Notes under the pieces: model-generated
Databases searched by the model: none
What the model saw: the letters and a program-made list of their open reading frames with translations, nothing else
What the model was told of the DNA's origin: nothing
Shown here: positions 50,491 to 56,837 of the stretch, one piece after another
Layout of the letters: each line of letters opens with the position of its first letter
Position numbering within the stretch: the stretch's first letter is position 1
NCBI GenBank assembly: GCA_903863295.1
Contig: CAIPBM010000079.1
Location: forward strand, 1-56,837
From: an uncultured Verrucomicrobiota bacterium
Lineage (GTDB): Bacteria; Verrucomicrobiota; Verrucomicrobiia; Methylacidiphilales; UBA1321
Direction: 5' to 3'
Length of the DNA stretch: 56,837 nt
Position numbers and translations under genes: made by a program

Positions 50491-52069
50491 AGCTCTCTCG
50501 TTCTGGAGTCTTGGCCAACAGTCCTGGAGATTGATTAAGACTGAGCCAGGCGTGCCGCCGGATGGAGACGAGGACGGTCGGGGCGCAAGCTGCCGCCCTA
50601 ACGTTCCATGTGTCACCGGCGGTGAAGTTGCTTCCACCTAAAATGTCGCCGCTTTCCAGCGTTTGAACGTGGTTGTTGTTGCGGCGGCAATCGACGCGGC
50701 CTGTTTTGATGATGTAAACCGAGATGTAGGGATCCTTCTCCTCCACGATCGAGTCGCCTTTTTTGAAATGCATGTCCTCAAGCACCCCTTGTTCCAGGGT
50801 TCGAATGACGCTGATGTCTCTCGGGAAGAAAATATCCAGCGTCCAATCGATCACCACACGCAGCTTGCGTTGCAAGCCAGGAATTTTGCTCGCATACACC
50901 GTCCGCCAAATAAACCAGGCGATAAACCCGGAAAACTGGAAACCCATGATGTCGGCCACAGCCGATTGGTGTCCGATGGAGGCGATTTGCCCCCGTGATT
51001 TGTATTTGAAGGGTTTAAGTGACAATCCGGCCAATGCTCGCTGTAAGTTCAGGCTGACCTGGATACCCTGGCGCTGCGCAAACTGGGCAGTGGGTGGGCA
51101 GGAAGACTCGCCGTTAACGGGTATAGCGGCGCAATCGCCGACAGCCCAGACGTGCTTAAAGCCTTTCACGAGCATCGTTGGTTCCGTCACAATCCGTCCA
51201 TAGACATTTTCAAGATTTTCGCTTTTGCACAGGGAGGCCAGCAATGGGTGCGGACCATTACCAATGGTCGATACTATTGTGTGCGCTTCTATCGGCTCGC
51301 TCTTGCTTAAGAATACTTTCCCTGCCGTTATTGACTCGACGCGCTCGTCAAGGCGCACTTCCATTCCGCGCTCCTTGAGTTTGCTTTCGGCATACTTTCC
51401 GAGCCTCAAGCCAATTTCCGGCAAAAGATGATCGCGGCTGTGGACGAGCACGACACGCATGGCGACGTCCGCGAGGTTCAAATACATGGGTTGGACACTG
51501 CAGACGAGATCGAGTATTTGTCCGGCGGTTTCGACGCCTGAATAGCCACCGCCCACGACGACAAAGGTGAGCAGTCGCTTTTTCGTCCCGAGGTCCACCG
51601 TTAGGTTTGCCTCTTCCAGTCGTTCAATGATGGCGACACGCAAGCGCATTGCATCCCAAGCGTTCTTCAGGATGTATCCGTGCTCGCTCATTCCTGGGAC
51701 CTGACTGACGTTAATGATGCTCCCGAGAGCCAAGACAACATGATCGAAGGTGATTGTCGAATTGGGGGTGAAGCGCCCTGAGTCCAGAGTCGCCACTTTC
51801 CCATTCAGATCGAGCGCTACAATATTTCCCTGCAGGACGTTGAGCCCCTGGCAAAACTGACGCAGTGGGATCACCACGTCCAACGGCGAGAGTGCTGCAC
51901 CAACCACCTCTGCCAGCATCGGTTGAAATGCGAAGACGTTGCCGTCGGCGATGAGGGCAGCCCGTTTCGATGCCTCTCGCCCGAAATACTTGCTCAGGCT
52001 CTTACCACAGTAGGCCCCAGCAAAACCGCCACCAGCAACGATAACTTGGTAATGTAGGGGGTTGTTCAT
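50474..52069 (-). CDS. Type II NADH dehydrogenase fused to a cyclic-nucleotide-binding domain
   Basis: 531 residues. The first FAD dinucleotide fold is VIVAGGGFAGAYCG at 9-22. The second NAD(P)H fold is FVVVGGGYSGVETAG. The FAD-binding AVGDCAA is followed by CPPTAQFAQRQG and the amphipathic membrane-anchoring end of NDH-2 (FIWRTVYASKIPGLQRKL). The last about 100 residues are a CNMP/Crp-type beta barrel (FKKGDSIVEEKDPYISVYII; ESGDILGGSNF). NADH:quinone oxidoreductase activity is from family knowledge; regulation by the added domain is inference. Confidence 0.9.
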   Translation of the reverse strand: MNNPLHYQVIVAGGGFAGAYCGKSLSKYFGREASKRAALIADGNVFAFQPMLAEVVGAALSPLDVVIPLRQFCQGLNVLQGNIVALDLNGKVATLDSGRFTPNSTITFDHVVLALGSIINVSQVPGMSEHGYILKNAWDAMRLRVAIIERLEEANLTVDLGTKKRLLTFVVVGGGYSGVETAGQILDLVCSVQPMYLNLADVAMRVVLVHSRDHLLPEIGLRLGKYAESKLKERGMEVRLDERVESITAGKVFLSKSEPIEAHTIVSTIGNGPHPLLASLCKSENLENVYGRIVTEPTMLVKGFKHVWAVGDCAAIPVNGESSCPPTAQFAQRQGIQVSLNLQRALAGLSLKPFKYKSRGQIASIGHQSAVADIMGFQFSGFIAWFIWRTVYASKIPGLQRKLRVVIDWTLDIFFPRDISVIRTLEQGVLEDMHFKKGDSIVEEKDPYISVYIIKTGRVDCRRNNNHVQTLESGDILGGSNFTAGDTWNVRAAACAPTVLVSIRRHAWLSLNQSPGLLAKTPERESYAEVR

Positions 52070-52321
52070 TTAGGTAATCGATCCAGCTTTCTGGAGATCG
52101 TTTTTCAGTTCCTCTTTGAAAGGGATATCTATCGTCACAATTTGCCCTGACATCGCAGATATGACCGGTGATAACTGGAATGCCTGTGGGGCGACTTCGG
52201 TTTGATACGAGCTGTCATGGATTATGCTCCGGTTTGGTAATACAAATCCGAGTCACACCACCTTCCAACTTGACCGAAGGAAATTGTTAGAATCCTTCGC
52301 CAAACTTTTCTCCGTACGGCC

Positions 52322-52350
52322 TGATTGTTGGGAGCGATTACACTATAATA
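52322..52350 (+). promoter_or_regulatory. Candidate promoter of the first BON gene
   Basis: A perfect TATAAT (52345-52350) follows CTGATT (52322-52327, 3 of 6 to TTGACA) at 17 bases. Transcription from here would start about 52357, placing the ATGGGGT inverted repeat within the leader. Confidence 0.4.
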
Positions 52351-52370
52351 CCTAAAACACCCAGGTTCCC

Positions 52371-52392
52371 TATGGGGTCAACACCCCATAGA
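52371..52392. promoter_or_regulatory. ATGGGGT/ACCCCAT inverted repeat, copy 1
   Basis: CTATGGGGT (52371-52379) and ACCCCATAG (52384-52392) are perfect nine-base arms around CAAC. It lies 89 bases before the first BON start. Related repeats lie at 54477-54496 and 55616-55633. Confidence 0.7.
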
Positions 52393-52481
52393 AAACCCGG
52401 TGCCTTCACTTAAACTGGAGTTGTCATGAACGGTCATGATCCTAACAAAGAATCAAATTCGGCAAACACAAGGATCTTAAT

Positions 52482-53168
52482 ATGATCAGCAGCGTAGAAA
52501 AAACTGATACAGAAATTAAAAGTGACGTACTTGCAGAGCTCAAATATGAGCCGAGCGTTAAAGTCACAGACATTGGCGTTTTGGTCAAAGACGGCACGGT
52601 GACCCTCAATGGCTTCGCTTCGAACTACGGCGAAAAATGGCAAGCGGTAGCTGCTGCCAAGCGGGTGGTCGGCGTCAGGGCCCTCGCTGATGACATCAAA
52701 GTTAAACTCTGGGATTCCTTCGTCCGTACAGATGGAGATATCGCAGCAGCGGCGGCAAACCAGATCAAGTGGAGCACCTCTATTCCCGCCGGAGCCGTTA
52801 AGGTCACCTTGCGAGATGGGTGGATCACCCTCGAGGGAGAAGTGGGCTGGTGGTACGAAAAAAATGCAGCAGAAGATGCGGTAAAAGACCTCACCGGAGT
52901 CCTAGGTGTATCCAACCAGATCACTATTAAGCCCAAGCCGAGTTCGGCAAACATCCAATCGGATATTGAAAGCGCTTTCGAAAGAAATGCGCTTCTGGAT
53001 GCCAGCAAGATTCAAGTGGAAGCTTCGGGAAACAAAATTACCCTTCGTGGCAAAGTTCGAAACTATTCGGAACGTGAGGAAGCCGAGCGGGTTGCTTGGG
53101 CAGCGGCAGGGGTTTCGTCGGTCGATGATCAGCTTGATATCGAATGGTTCGGGGGCTTTGACGACTAA
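52482..53168 (+). CDS. Triple BON-domain protein, paralogue 1
   Basis: 228 residues with three BON units (about 12-78, 85-150, 155-225), each with a DGTVTLNG/DGWITLEG/GNKITLRG strand and a following helix-turn-GV-x-x-(V/A)DD/N segment. No signal peptide or lipobox, so probably cytoplasmic, unlike OsmY/BamE-type BON proteins. AGGATCT serves as RBS. It is nearly the twin of 54836-55522. BON proteins bind membranes or ligands and rise under stress. Confidence 0.85.
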   Translation: MISSVEKTDTEIKSDVLAELKYEPSVKVTDIGVLVKDGTVTLNGFASNYGEKWQAVAAAKRVVGVRALADDIKVKLWDSFVRTDGDIAAAAANQIKWSTSIPAGAVKVTLRDGWITLEGEVGWWYEKNAAEDAVKDLTGVLGVSNQITIKPKPSSANIQSDIESAFERNALLDASKIQVEASGNKITLRGKVRNYSEREEAERVAWAAAGVSSVDDQLDIEWFGGFDD

Positions 53169-53239
53169 AGCGCAATTCCCACAGATCAACAACCAGGAAC
53201 TTGAGTGTTAGTCCTCTTGGCAATTGGATGCACCTCAAT

Positions 53240-53262
53240 GGTCAGGGTTTCTAACCCTGACC
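53240..53262. promoter_or_regulatory. Perfect inverted repeat before the second BON gene
   Basis: GGTCAGGGTT (53240-53249) and AACCCTGACC (53253-53262) are perfect ten-base arms around TCT, 35 bases before the BON start. It may be a terminator of the first BON gene or an operator; it differs in sequence from the ATGGGGT repeats but has the same GGG...CCC symmetry. Confidence 0.6.
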
Positions 53263-53297
53263 GCCCTGGCGTTGATAAATCCGTAGAATCTTAATCA

Positions 53298-53945
53298 ATG
53301 ACACATGACGCAACCTTACAACACGATGTCGAACAGGCACTCCTTTCGGATTCAAGTCTTCACGCGGAACAGATTGGAGTTTCAGCGCGAGAGGGCGTTG
53401 TCGAATTGGACGGCACGGTTAACAGCTATTCCGAAAAATATATTTCTGGGAATATTGCGCTCCGCGTCGTGGGGGTTAGTTCGGTAGCCAACGAAATAAG
53501 GGTCGCACTCTTGCCTGCAGACGTTCAGTCTGACGTTGATCTGGCGCGCATTGCGATCAGCCACTTGCAATGGAATTACTCTGTTCCCGACACGGTCAAA
53601 GTCTCCGTGTCCGACGGATGGGTGAAGTTTGAAGGAACGGTCGAGGCGAAATATCAAATGGACGAGGCTGAAAACGTCCTTCGCTCGCTCAAGGGCCTCA
53701 AAGGTATAAGTAATGAAATCGTGATTAAGCCGAATGTCGAGATCACCGTAGTAAAGGCGAAAATTGTAGACGCCTTTAAGCGTAACGCCGGACTTGATGC
53801 CAACTCGATCGAAATCGAAGTCGATAATGGCACGGTGACGCTGAAGGGCCAGGTCGGCTCTTGGGCCGAACGCGAGGAGGCTTGTCGGGTAACGTGGTCT
53901 TCTCCAGGCGTTACTCACGTTGAAGATCGGCTTTCCATTCGCTGA
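53298..53945 (+). CDS. Triple BON-domain protein, paralogue 2 (diverged)
   Basis: 215 residues, three BON units (EGVVELDGTV; DGWVKFEGTV; NGTVTLKGQV). More distant from the other two copies but with the same order and no signal peptide. It is on the same strand as paralogue 1, 129 bases downstream. Likely envelope- or osmotic-stress role from family knowledge. Confidence 0.82.
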   Translation: MTHDATLQHDVEQALLSDSSLHAEQIGVSAREGVVELDGTVNSYSEKYISGNIALRVVGVSSVANEIRVALLPADVQSDVDLARIAISHLQWNYSVPDTVKVSVSDGWVKFEGTVEAKYQMDEAENVLRSLKGLKGISNEIVIKPNVEITVVKAKIVDAFKRNAGLDANSIEIEVDNGTVTLKGQVGSWAEREEACRVTWSSPGVTHVEDRLSIR

Positions 53946-54034
53946 ATTCCGAACTGCTCACCTGGCAACTAGTGAGTCCGTACGGTGAATATGGGGTGAA
54001 GTACGTTTCAAACCGAGTAAAGCTGCGCCGTCGG

Positions 54035-54232
54035 CTATTCGCCGGTCGCCGATTTTCGCTTGAATAGCCAGTAGCCCTCGGAAGCTGGCTTGACGGTCCA
54101 ACCGTTCTCATCCGCGACCTCCACTGCTTCGGACATGAGATCGTCGCCACTGACTCCCAGCAGGGATTTCAAAACTTCCTCAGGGACAAGAATTGAATCG
54201 GATTCATCTGGGTAACAGGCATATCCACTCAT
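54035..54232 (-). CDS. Small hypothetical acidic protein
   Basis: 65 residues from ATG 54232. Acidic helical N-part (LVPEEVLKSLLG; EAVEVADENGWTV), then SEGYWLFKRKSATGE. No family. Plausible by codon pattern and position beside the other small stress-cluster gene, but may be chance. Confidence 0.4.
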   Translation of the reverse strand: MSGYACYPDESDSILVPEEVLKSLLGVSGDDLMSEAVEVADENGWTVKPASEGYWLFKRKSATGE

Positions 54233-54251
54233 CACATGAGTTTCAGATCAC

Positions 54252-54434
54252 TCATTCGTCTGCACAATGCGGGCGGGAGTACCTTATGACGTTGGCGGCC
54301 ATCGCGAATTGGAGAACCTTGCCAGTTCCTCTTTCTCCGCTAGCACCGTAGGTGGCAGCGATTAAGTCGCCCAAAGTGAGAGCTTTGCTTTCGGTCGGGT
54401 GGAGGAAGGGTTTGGCTTTTTGTAGTGATTTCAT
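54252..54434 (-). CDS. Small hypothetical protein with LTLGDLIAATY motif
   Basis: 60 residues. SKALTLGDLIAATYGASGER and KVLQFAMAANVIRYSR look like a short conserved helical protein. An ATGGGGT-type inverted repeat lies 42 bases upstream on the minus strand. Function unknown. Confidence 0.5.
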   Translation of the reverse strand: MKSLQKAKPFLHPTESKALTLGDLIAATYGASGERGTGKVLQFAMAANVIRYSRPHCADE

Positions 54435-54476
54435 AACGAATATAAGTTGACCCTAGCTAGTGGGCATAAGGCTGGC

Positions 54477-54496
54477 CATGGGGTCTTACCCCCCAC
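54477..54496. promoter_or_regulatory. ATGGGGT inverted repeat, copy 3 (imperfect)
   Basis: CATGGGGT then CTT then ACCCC and an extra C before CA. The GGGGT/ACCCC core matches copies at 52371 and 55616. It lies before the small leftward gene at 54434. Confidence 0.5.
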
Positions 54497-54534
54497 TCTT
54501 TTTTGACTCAAATTCAGCGACAGATCGTTTTCAC

Positions 54535-54798
54535 TCAAAGAGCATAATACTTCCAAAAGGCGACTCCCGAAGCTGACAGAGTGTAAAGGAGAAGAATGGC
54601 AATCAGCAGGGAAAGGGGGATGAGCCAAATCGCAAAAACGAAGAGAACCAAGCCAACAAACGACAGCCCCATATATGCGACATCAACTTTTCCGATTTTG
54701 GGAGGTATCGCTAACTTGCCCCGAGGTTTTCGCGTGATTATTTGTGGCATGGATATCCAGAAAGATTGGGATGCGCCCACTGATTGCAGTCGACGCAT
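54535..54798 (-). CDS. Small membrane protein
   Basis: About 87 residues from ATG 54798 (54750 is a second choice; 54879 is the longest). A basic N-part (QIITRKPRGKLAIPPKIGK) is followed by two close membrane helices (VAYMGLSFVGLVLFVFAIWL; LSLLIAILLLYTLSASG). No family recognised; it lies between stress genes. Confidence 0.5.
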   Translation of the reverse strand: MRRLQSVGASQSFWISMPQIITRKPRGKLAIPPKIGKVDVAYMGLSFVGLVLFVFAIWLIPLSLLIAILLLYTLSASGVAFWKYYAL

Positions 54799-54835
54799 CC
54801 ACTGATTAATGGGACTTGAATGACCGACAGATTCG

Positions 54836-55522
54836 TTAGTCGTCCGAATCGTCAGACCAGTCGATGTCAAGCTTGTCATCCACCGAAGTTACCCCGGCTG
54901 CCGCCCACGCGATTCGCACCGCTTCCTCGCGTTCGGAGTAGTTGCTCACGGTGCCACGAAGGGTGACCTTGGTACCGGAAACCGCTACCTCGATGTCCCT
55001 ATCGTCCAACAAGGCATTCCGCTCTAGGGCCCGTTCAATATCGAATTCGATTACTGGAGCAGAAACTTTCGGTTTGATTTTAATCTCATTCGTGACGCCC
55101 TTGACACCGGCCAGAGATTGTACCGCACGCTCTGCTTCGTTTTTCTCAAACCACCATTCCAATTCCCCCTCGAGGGTAATCCAGCCGTCGCTCACCGTGA
55201 GCTGGACTTTTCCAGTGGGAATAGAGGTGATCCATTTGATTTGATTGGCGGCGGTCGTCGCAATATCCCCGTCGGTGCGGACAAATGAGTCCCAGAGTTT
55301 GACCTTAATATCGTCCGCGATGGCCGTTACCCCGGAAACGCGCTTGGCGGCTCGAACCGCCTCCCATTTCTCAGCATAGCTGGTGGCGAAACCGTTCAGG
55401 GTCACAGTGCCGTCTTTGACCAAAACTCCAATGTCAGCGACTTTTACGCTCGGCTCATATTCCAGTTCCGCCAGCACGTCGGTTTTGATTTCGGCATCAC
55501 TTTTTGCATCTATAGTTTTCAT
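54836..55522 (-). CDS. Triple BON-domain protein, paralogue 3
   Basis: 228 residues, same length as paralogue 1 and very similar throughout (EYEPSVKVADIGVLVKDGTV; IADDIKVKLWDSFVRTDGDI; YSEREEAVRIAWAAAGV). It is on the opposite strand, with the same RBS style (AAGGATTCTAACC then ATG) and the ATGGGGT repeat 93 bases upstream. An inverted duplication of gene plus control region. Confidence 0.85.
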   Translation of the reverse strand: MKTIDAKSDAEIKTDVLAELEYEPSVKVADIGVLVKDGTVTLNGFATSYAEKWEAVRAAKRVSGVTAIADDIKVKLWDSFVRTDGDIATTAANQIKWITSIPTGKVQLTVSDGWITLEGELEWWFEKNEAERAVQSLAGVKGVTNEIKIKPKVSAPVIEFDIERALERNALLDDRDIEVAVSGTKVTLRGTVSNYSEREEAVRIAWAAAGVTSVDDKLDIDWSDDSDD

Positions 55523-55615
55523 GGTTAGAATCCTTGTTTTCGGGTTGAAGTTGGGACGGAGTCGTCCCGTGTTTATTCTGAGTGGAAAGGTTCACCCCGA
55601 ATGAGTTTATCCGCC

Positions 55616-55633
55616 ATGGGGTTTACACCCCAT
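55616..55633. promoter_or_regulatory. ATGGGGT/ACCCCAT inverted repeat, copy 2
   Basis: ATGGGGT (55616-55622) and ACCCCAT (55627-55633) around TTAC. It lies between divergent genes, 93 bases before the BON start and 111 before the PRC start, so one site could serve both. Confidence 0.65.
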
Positions 55634-55744
55634 ACCATGAGGGAAGGATTCTTGTACTCTTTGGTTATACCTCGCGGATGAGCCGTTCCACTTAAGCGAA
55701 CTCTCGTTTGCGGAATGGTCAATAACCCAAAGAAGGATCAAATT

Positions 55745-56482
55745 ATGCTACGCAGCATCAAACAGTTGTACGGAGACTCACTTAAGGCATCCGATGGTGA
55801 AATCGGCCACATCAAGGATTTCTACTTTGATGACCAGAAATGGGCCGTTCGTTATGTCGTCGCGGATACCGGTTCCTGGCTGTCAGGTCGGCTGGTTCTG
55901 ATTTCTCCCCACGCTTTCAGGAACTTTTATCAGGATGGTGTCTCTCGTGACGTGAATCTCACTCTTAAACAGATCGAAAACAGTCCCGATTTTGATTCGC
56001 ATAAACCGGTGTCACGACAGTACGAAGAGGATTATTATCGTTACTATGGCTGGCCAAACTATTGGCGGGGTGATGGCTTATGGGGATGTAGTGCTTTCCC
56101 AATTCTGGAACTGACGGCAGATGATCGTCCTGAAGAGCCCATTGGTGGAGATGCCTCGCGGTCCCAACTTGCCGATGTGCATCTACGGAGTACCCAAGCA
56201 CTCAGCGGTTACCATATCCAAGCTAATGATGGAGAAATCGGCCACGTCACCGACTTCATCATCCACGGCAATACCTGGGCGATCTGTCACCTGGTCGTCG
56301 AAACCGGCCATTGGTTTTCAGGCAAAGAGATGGTGATTTCCCCGAAAAACATCGACCGAATCAGATACGACGAATCGAAGGTGTTCGTCAACCTGACCAA
56401 GGAAAACATCCTGAAAGCACCGGAATATCATGTGCCGCCCTGGGCTTTTGAGGATTCATCGGCTTTAGCGAATAAACTTTGA
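55745..56482 (+). CDS. Double PRC-barrel protein
   Basis: 245 residues from ATG 55745; GAAGGATC precedes it. Two PRC-barrel units: residues about 5-80 (GDSLKASDGEIGHIKDFYFD, then WAVRYVVADTGSWLSGRLVL) and about 155-230 (GYHIQANDGEIGHVTDFIIH; WAICHLVVETGHWFSGKEMV), joined by an acidic, Tyr/Trp-rich linker. PRC barrels bind proteins or RNA. The leader resembles that of the first BON gene (GGTCA...AGAA..CAAATT). Stress role inferred. Confidence 0.85.
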   Translation: MLRSIKQLYGDSLKASDGEIGHIKDFYFDDQKWAVRYVVADTGSWLSGRLVLISPHAFRNFYQDGVSRDVNLTLKQIENSPDFDSHKPVSRQYEEDYYRYYGWPNYWRGDGLWGCSAFPILELTADDRPEEPIGGDASRSQLADVHLRSTQALSGYHIQANDGEIGHVTDFIIHGNTWAICHLVVETGHWFSGKEMVISPKNIDRIRYDESKVFVNLTKENILKAPEYHVPPWAFEDSSALANKL

Positions 56483-56595
56483 TCTGAATTATCCGTCACC
56501 CTGCCAACATGCATGGTGCCGGCGGATGCCCAATGCTAGTGCTTGGCCGTAAGAGCCGCATAACTTGCGATCAAAAAGCGCAGGAAAGTAAAAAC

Positions 56596-56837
56596 ATGCA
56601 ACGCCCCACTTGGAAACCTTCCAGCCCTTCAGTTTCTGGCCGCCTCACTGCGGCTGTGAGAAATTCACTACCAACCACAGCTTTCGCATTTCCGGGCTCC
56701 CGAAAAGAGCCATTGATCAATGCAACGCATGTTCGCGACGCAATGGCAAGGTTCGATCAGGTCAGTGACGTGACTGACTCAGAACGAGACCTCGCATTTT
56801 CTAATATTCAAAAAGCTGCCGACCATTTCGATATTAA
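56596..56837 (+). CDS. Partial small conserved protein, 3' end outside the window
   Basis: ATG at 56596 with AGGAAAG upstream; the frame stays open to the last base (80 codons seen). Sequence in order: RPTWKPSSPSVSGRL, FAFPGSRKEPLINATHVRDA, MARFDQVSDVTDSERDLAFS, NIQKAADHFDI. The HVRDAMARFDQVxxVTDxER pattern matches a short DUF6582-like family found with similar stress proteins. Start chosen by the RBS. Confidence 0.7.
   Translation, partial: MQRPTWKPSSPSVSGRLTAAVRNSLPTTAFAFPGSRKEPLINATHVRDAMARFDQVSDVTDSERDLAFSNIQKAADHFDI

Larger units (their letters stand above)
52070..52481. other. Non-coding interval between ndh and the BON gene
   Basis: No gene is convincing. It must hold the leftward promoter of the NDH-2 operon and the rightward BON promoter. 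Seen in it: an inverted repeat near 52079-52100 close to the ndh start, a TATAAT at 52345-52350 with a weak CTGATT 17 bases upstream, and the ATGGGGT/ACCCCAT repeat at 52371-52392. Confidence 0.5.

Overview
The window looks like part of a Verrucomicrobiota-type genome. That assignment is inference: it rests on gene style (small HTH proteins of the GLLKPLG type, BON and PRC stress proteins, imuA-imuB-dnaE2), not on a search. Most of the window is one integrative and conjugative element (ICE) inserted at a tRNA-Tyr gene.

Layout. 1-2595 is chromosomal: a membrane protein running in from the left, a secreted protein, pyrF and, divergently, ispE. At 2660-2741 is a complete tRNA-Tyr(GTA). A tyrosine recombinase reads toward it from the right, and its 3' end runs straight through the tRNA on the opposite strand. 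The recombinase is coupled to an excisionase-like HTH gene. Next come a DUF4062 two-gene module (4526-6308), small regulators (6523-8857) and a long leftward type IV secretion operon (19476 to 9244) with VirB2-, VirB3-, VirB4-, TrbJ-, VirB6-, VirB8/TraE-, VirB9- and VirB10-like genes plus two lipoproteins. A single-module Clp-type AAA gene is divergent from the pilin gene.

20733-26387 is an AT-richer cargo block: a DNA methyltransferase, a protein with two GHKL ATPase domains, a receiver-domain protein (these three form one tight operon), and a HTH + HEPN-like protein. This is the best candidate for an undescribed, probably defensive, system. Conjugation genes then resume: a 1,716-residue DarB-like methylase/helicase, the VirD4 coupling protein, a ParA-like trio, a repeat-bounded intergenic region that is the best oriT candidate, and a MOBF-type relaxase-helicase. 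The next cargo (38263-48676) is a DNA-damage module: DUF72 protein, ImuA, ImuB, DnaE2, a PD-(D/E)XK protein and a nuclease-XPD helicase fusion. imuA and dnaE2 share an upstream motif that could be an SOS operator.

From 48897 rightward is a metal/redox/stress cluster: an NRAMP-related transporter with altered metal-site motifs, an NDH-2 fused to a cyclic-nucleotide-binding domain, three triple-BON proteins, a double PRC-barrel protein and the start of another small gene. Several carry the same ATGGGGT-N3/4-ACCCC(AT) inverted repeat upstream. I found no second copy of the tRNA-Tyr 3' end, so the right end of the element is not located. The stress cluster may be cargo or chromosome. No rRNA, CRISPR array or IS element was seen.
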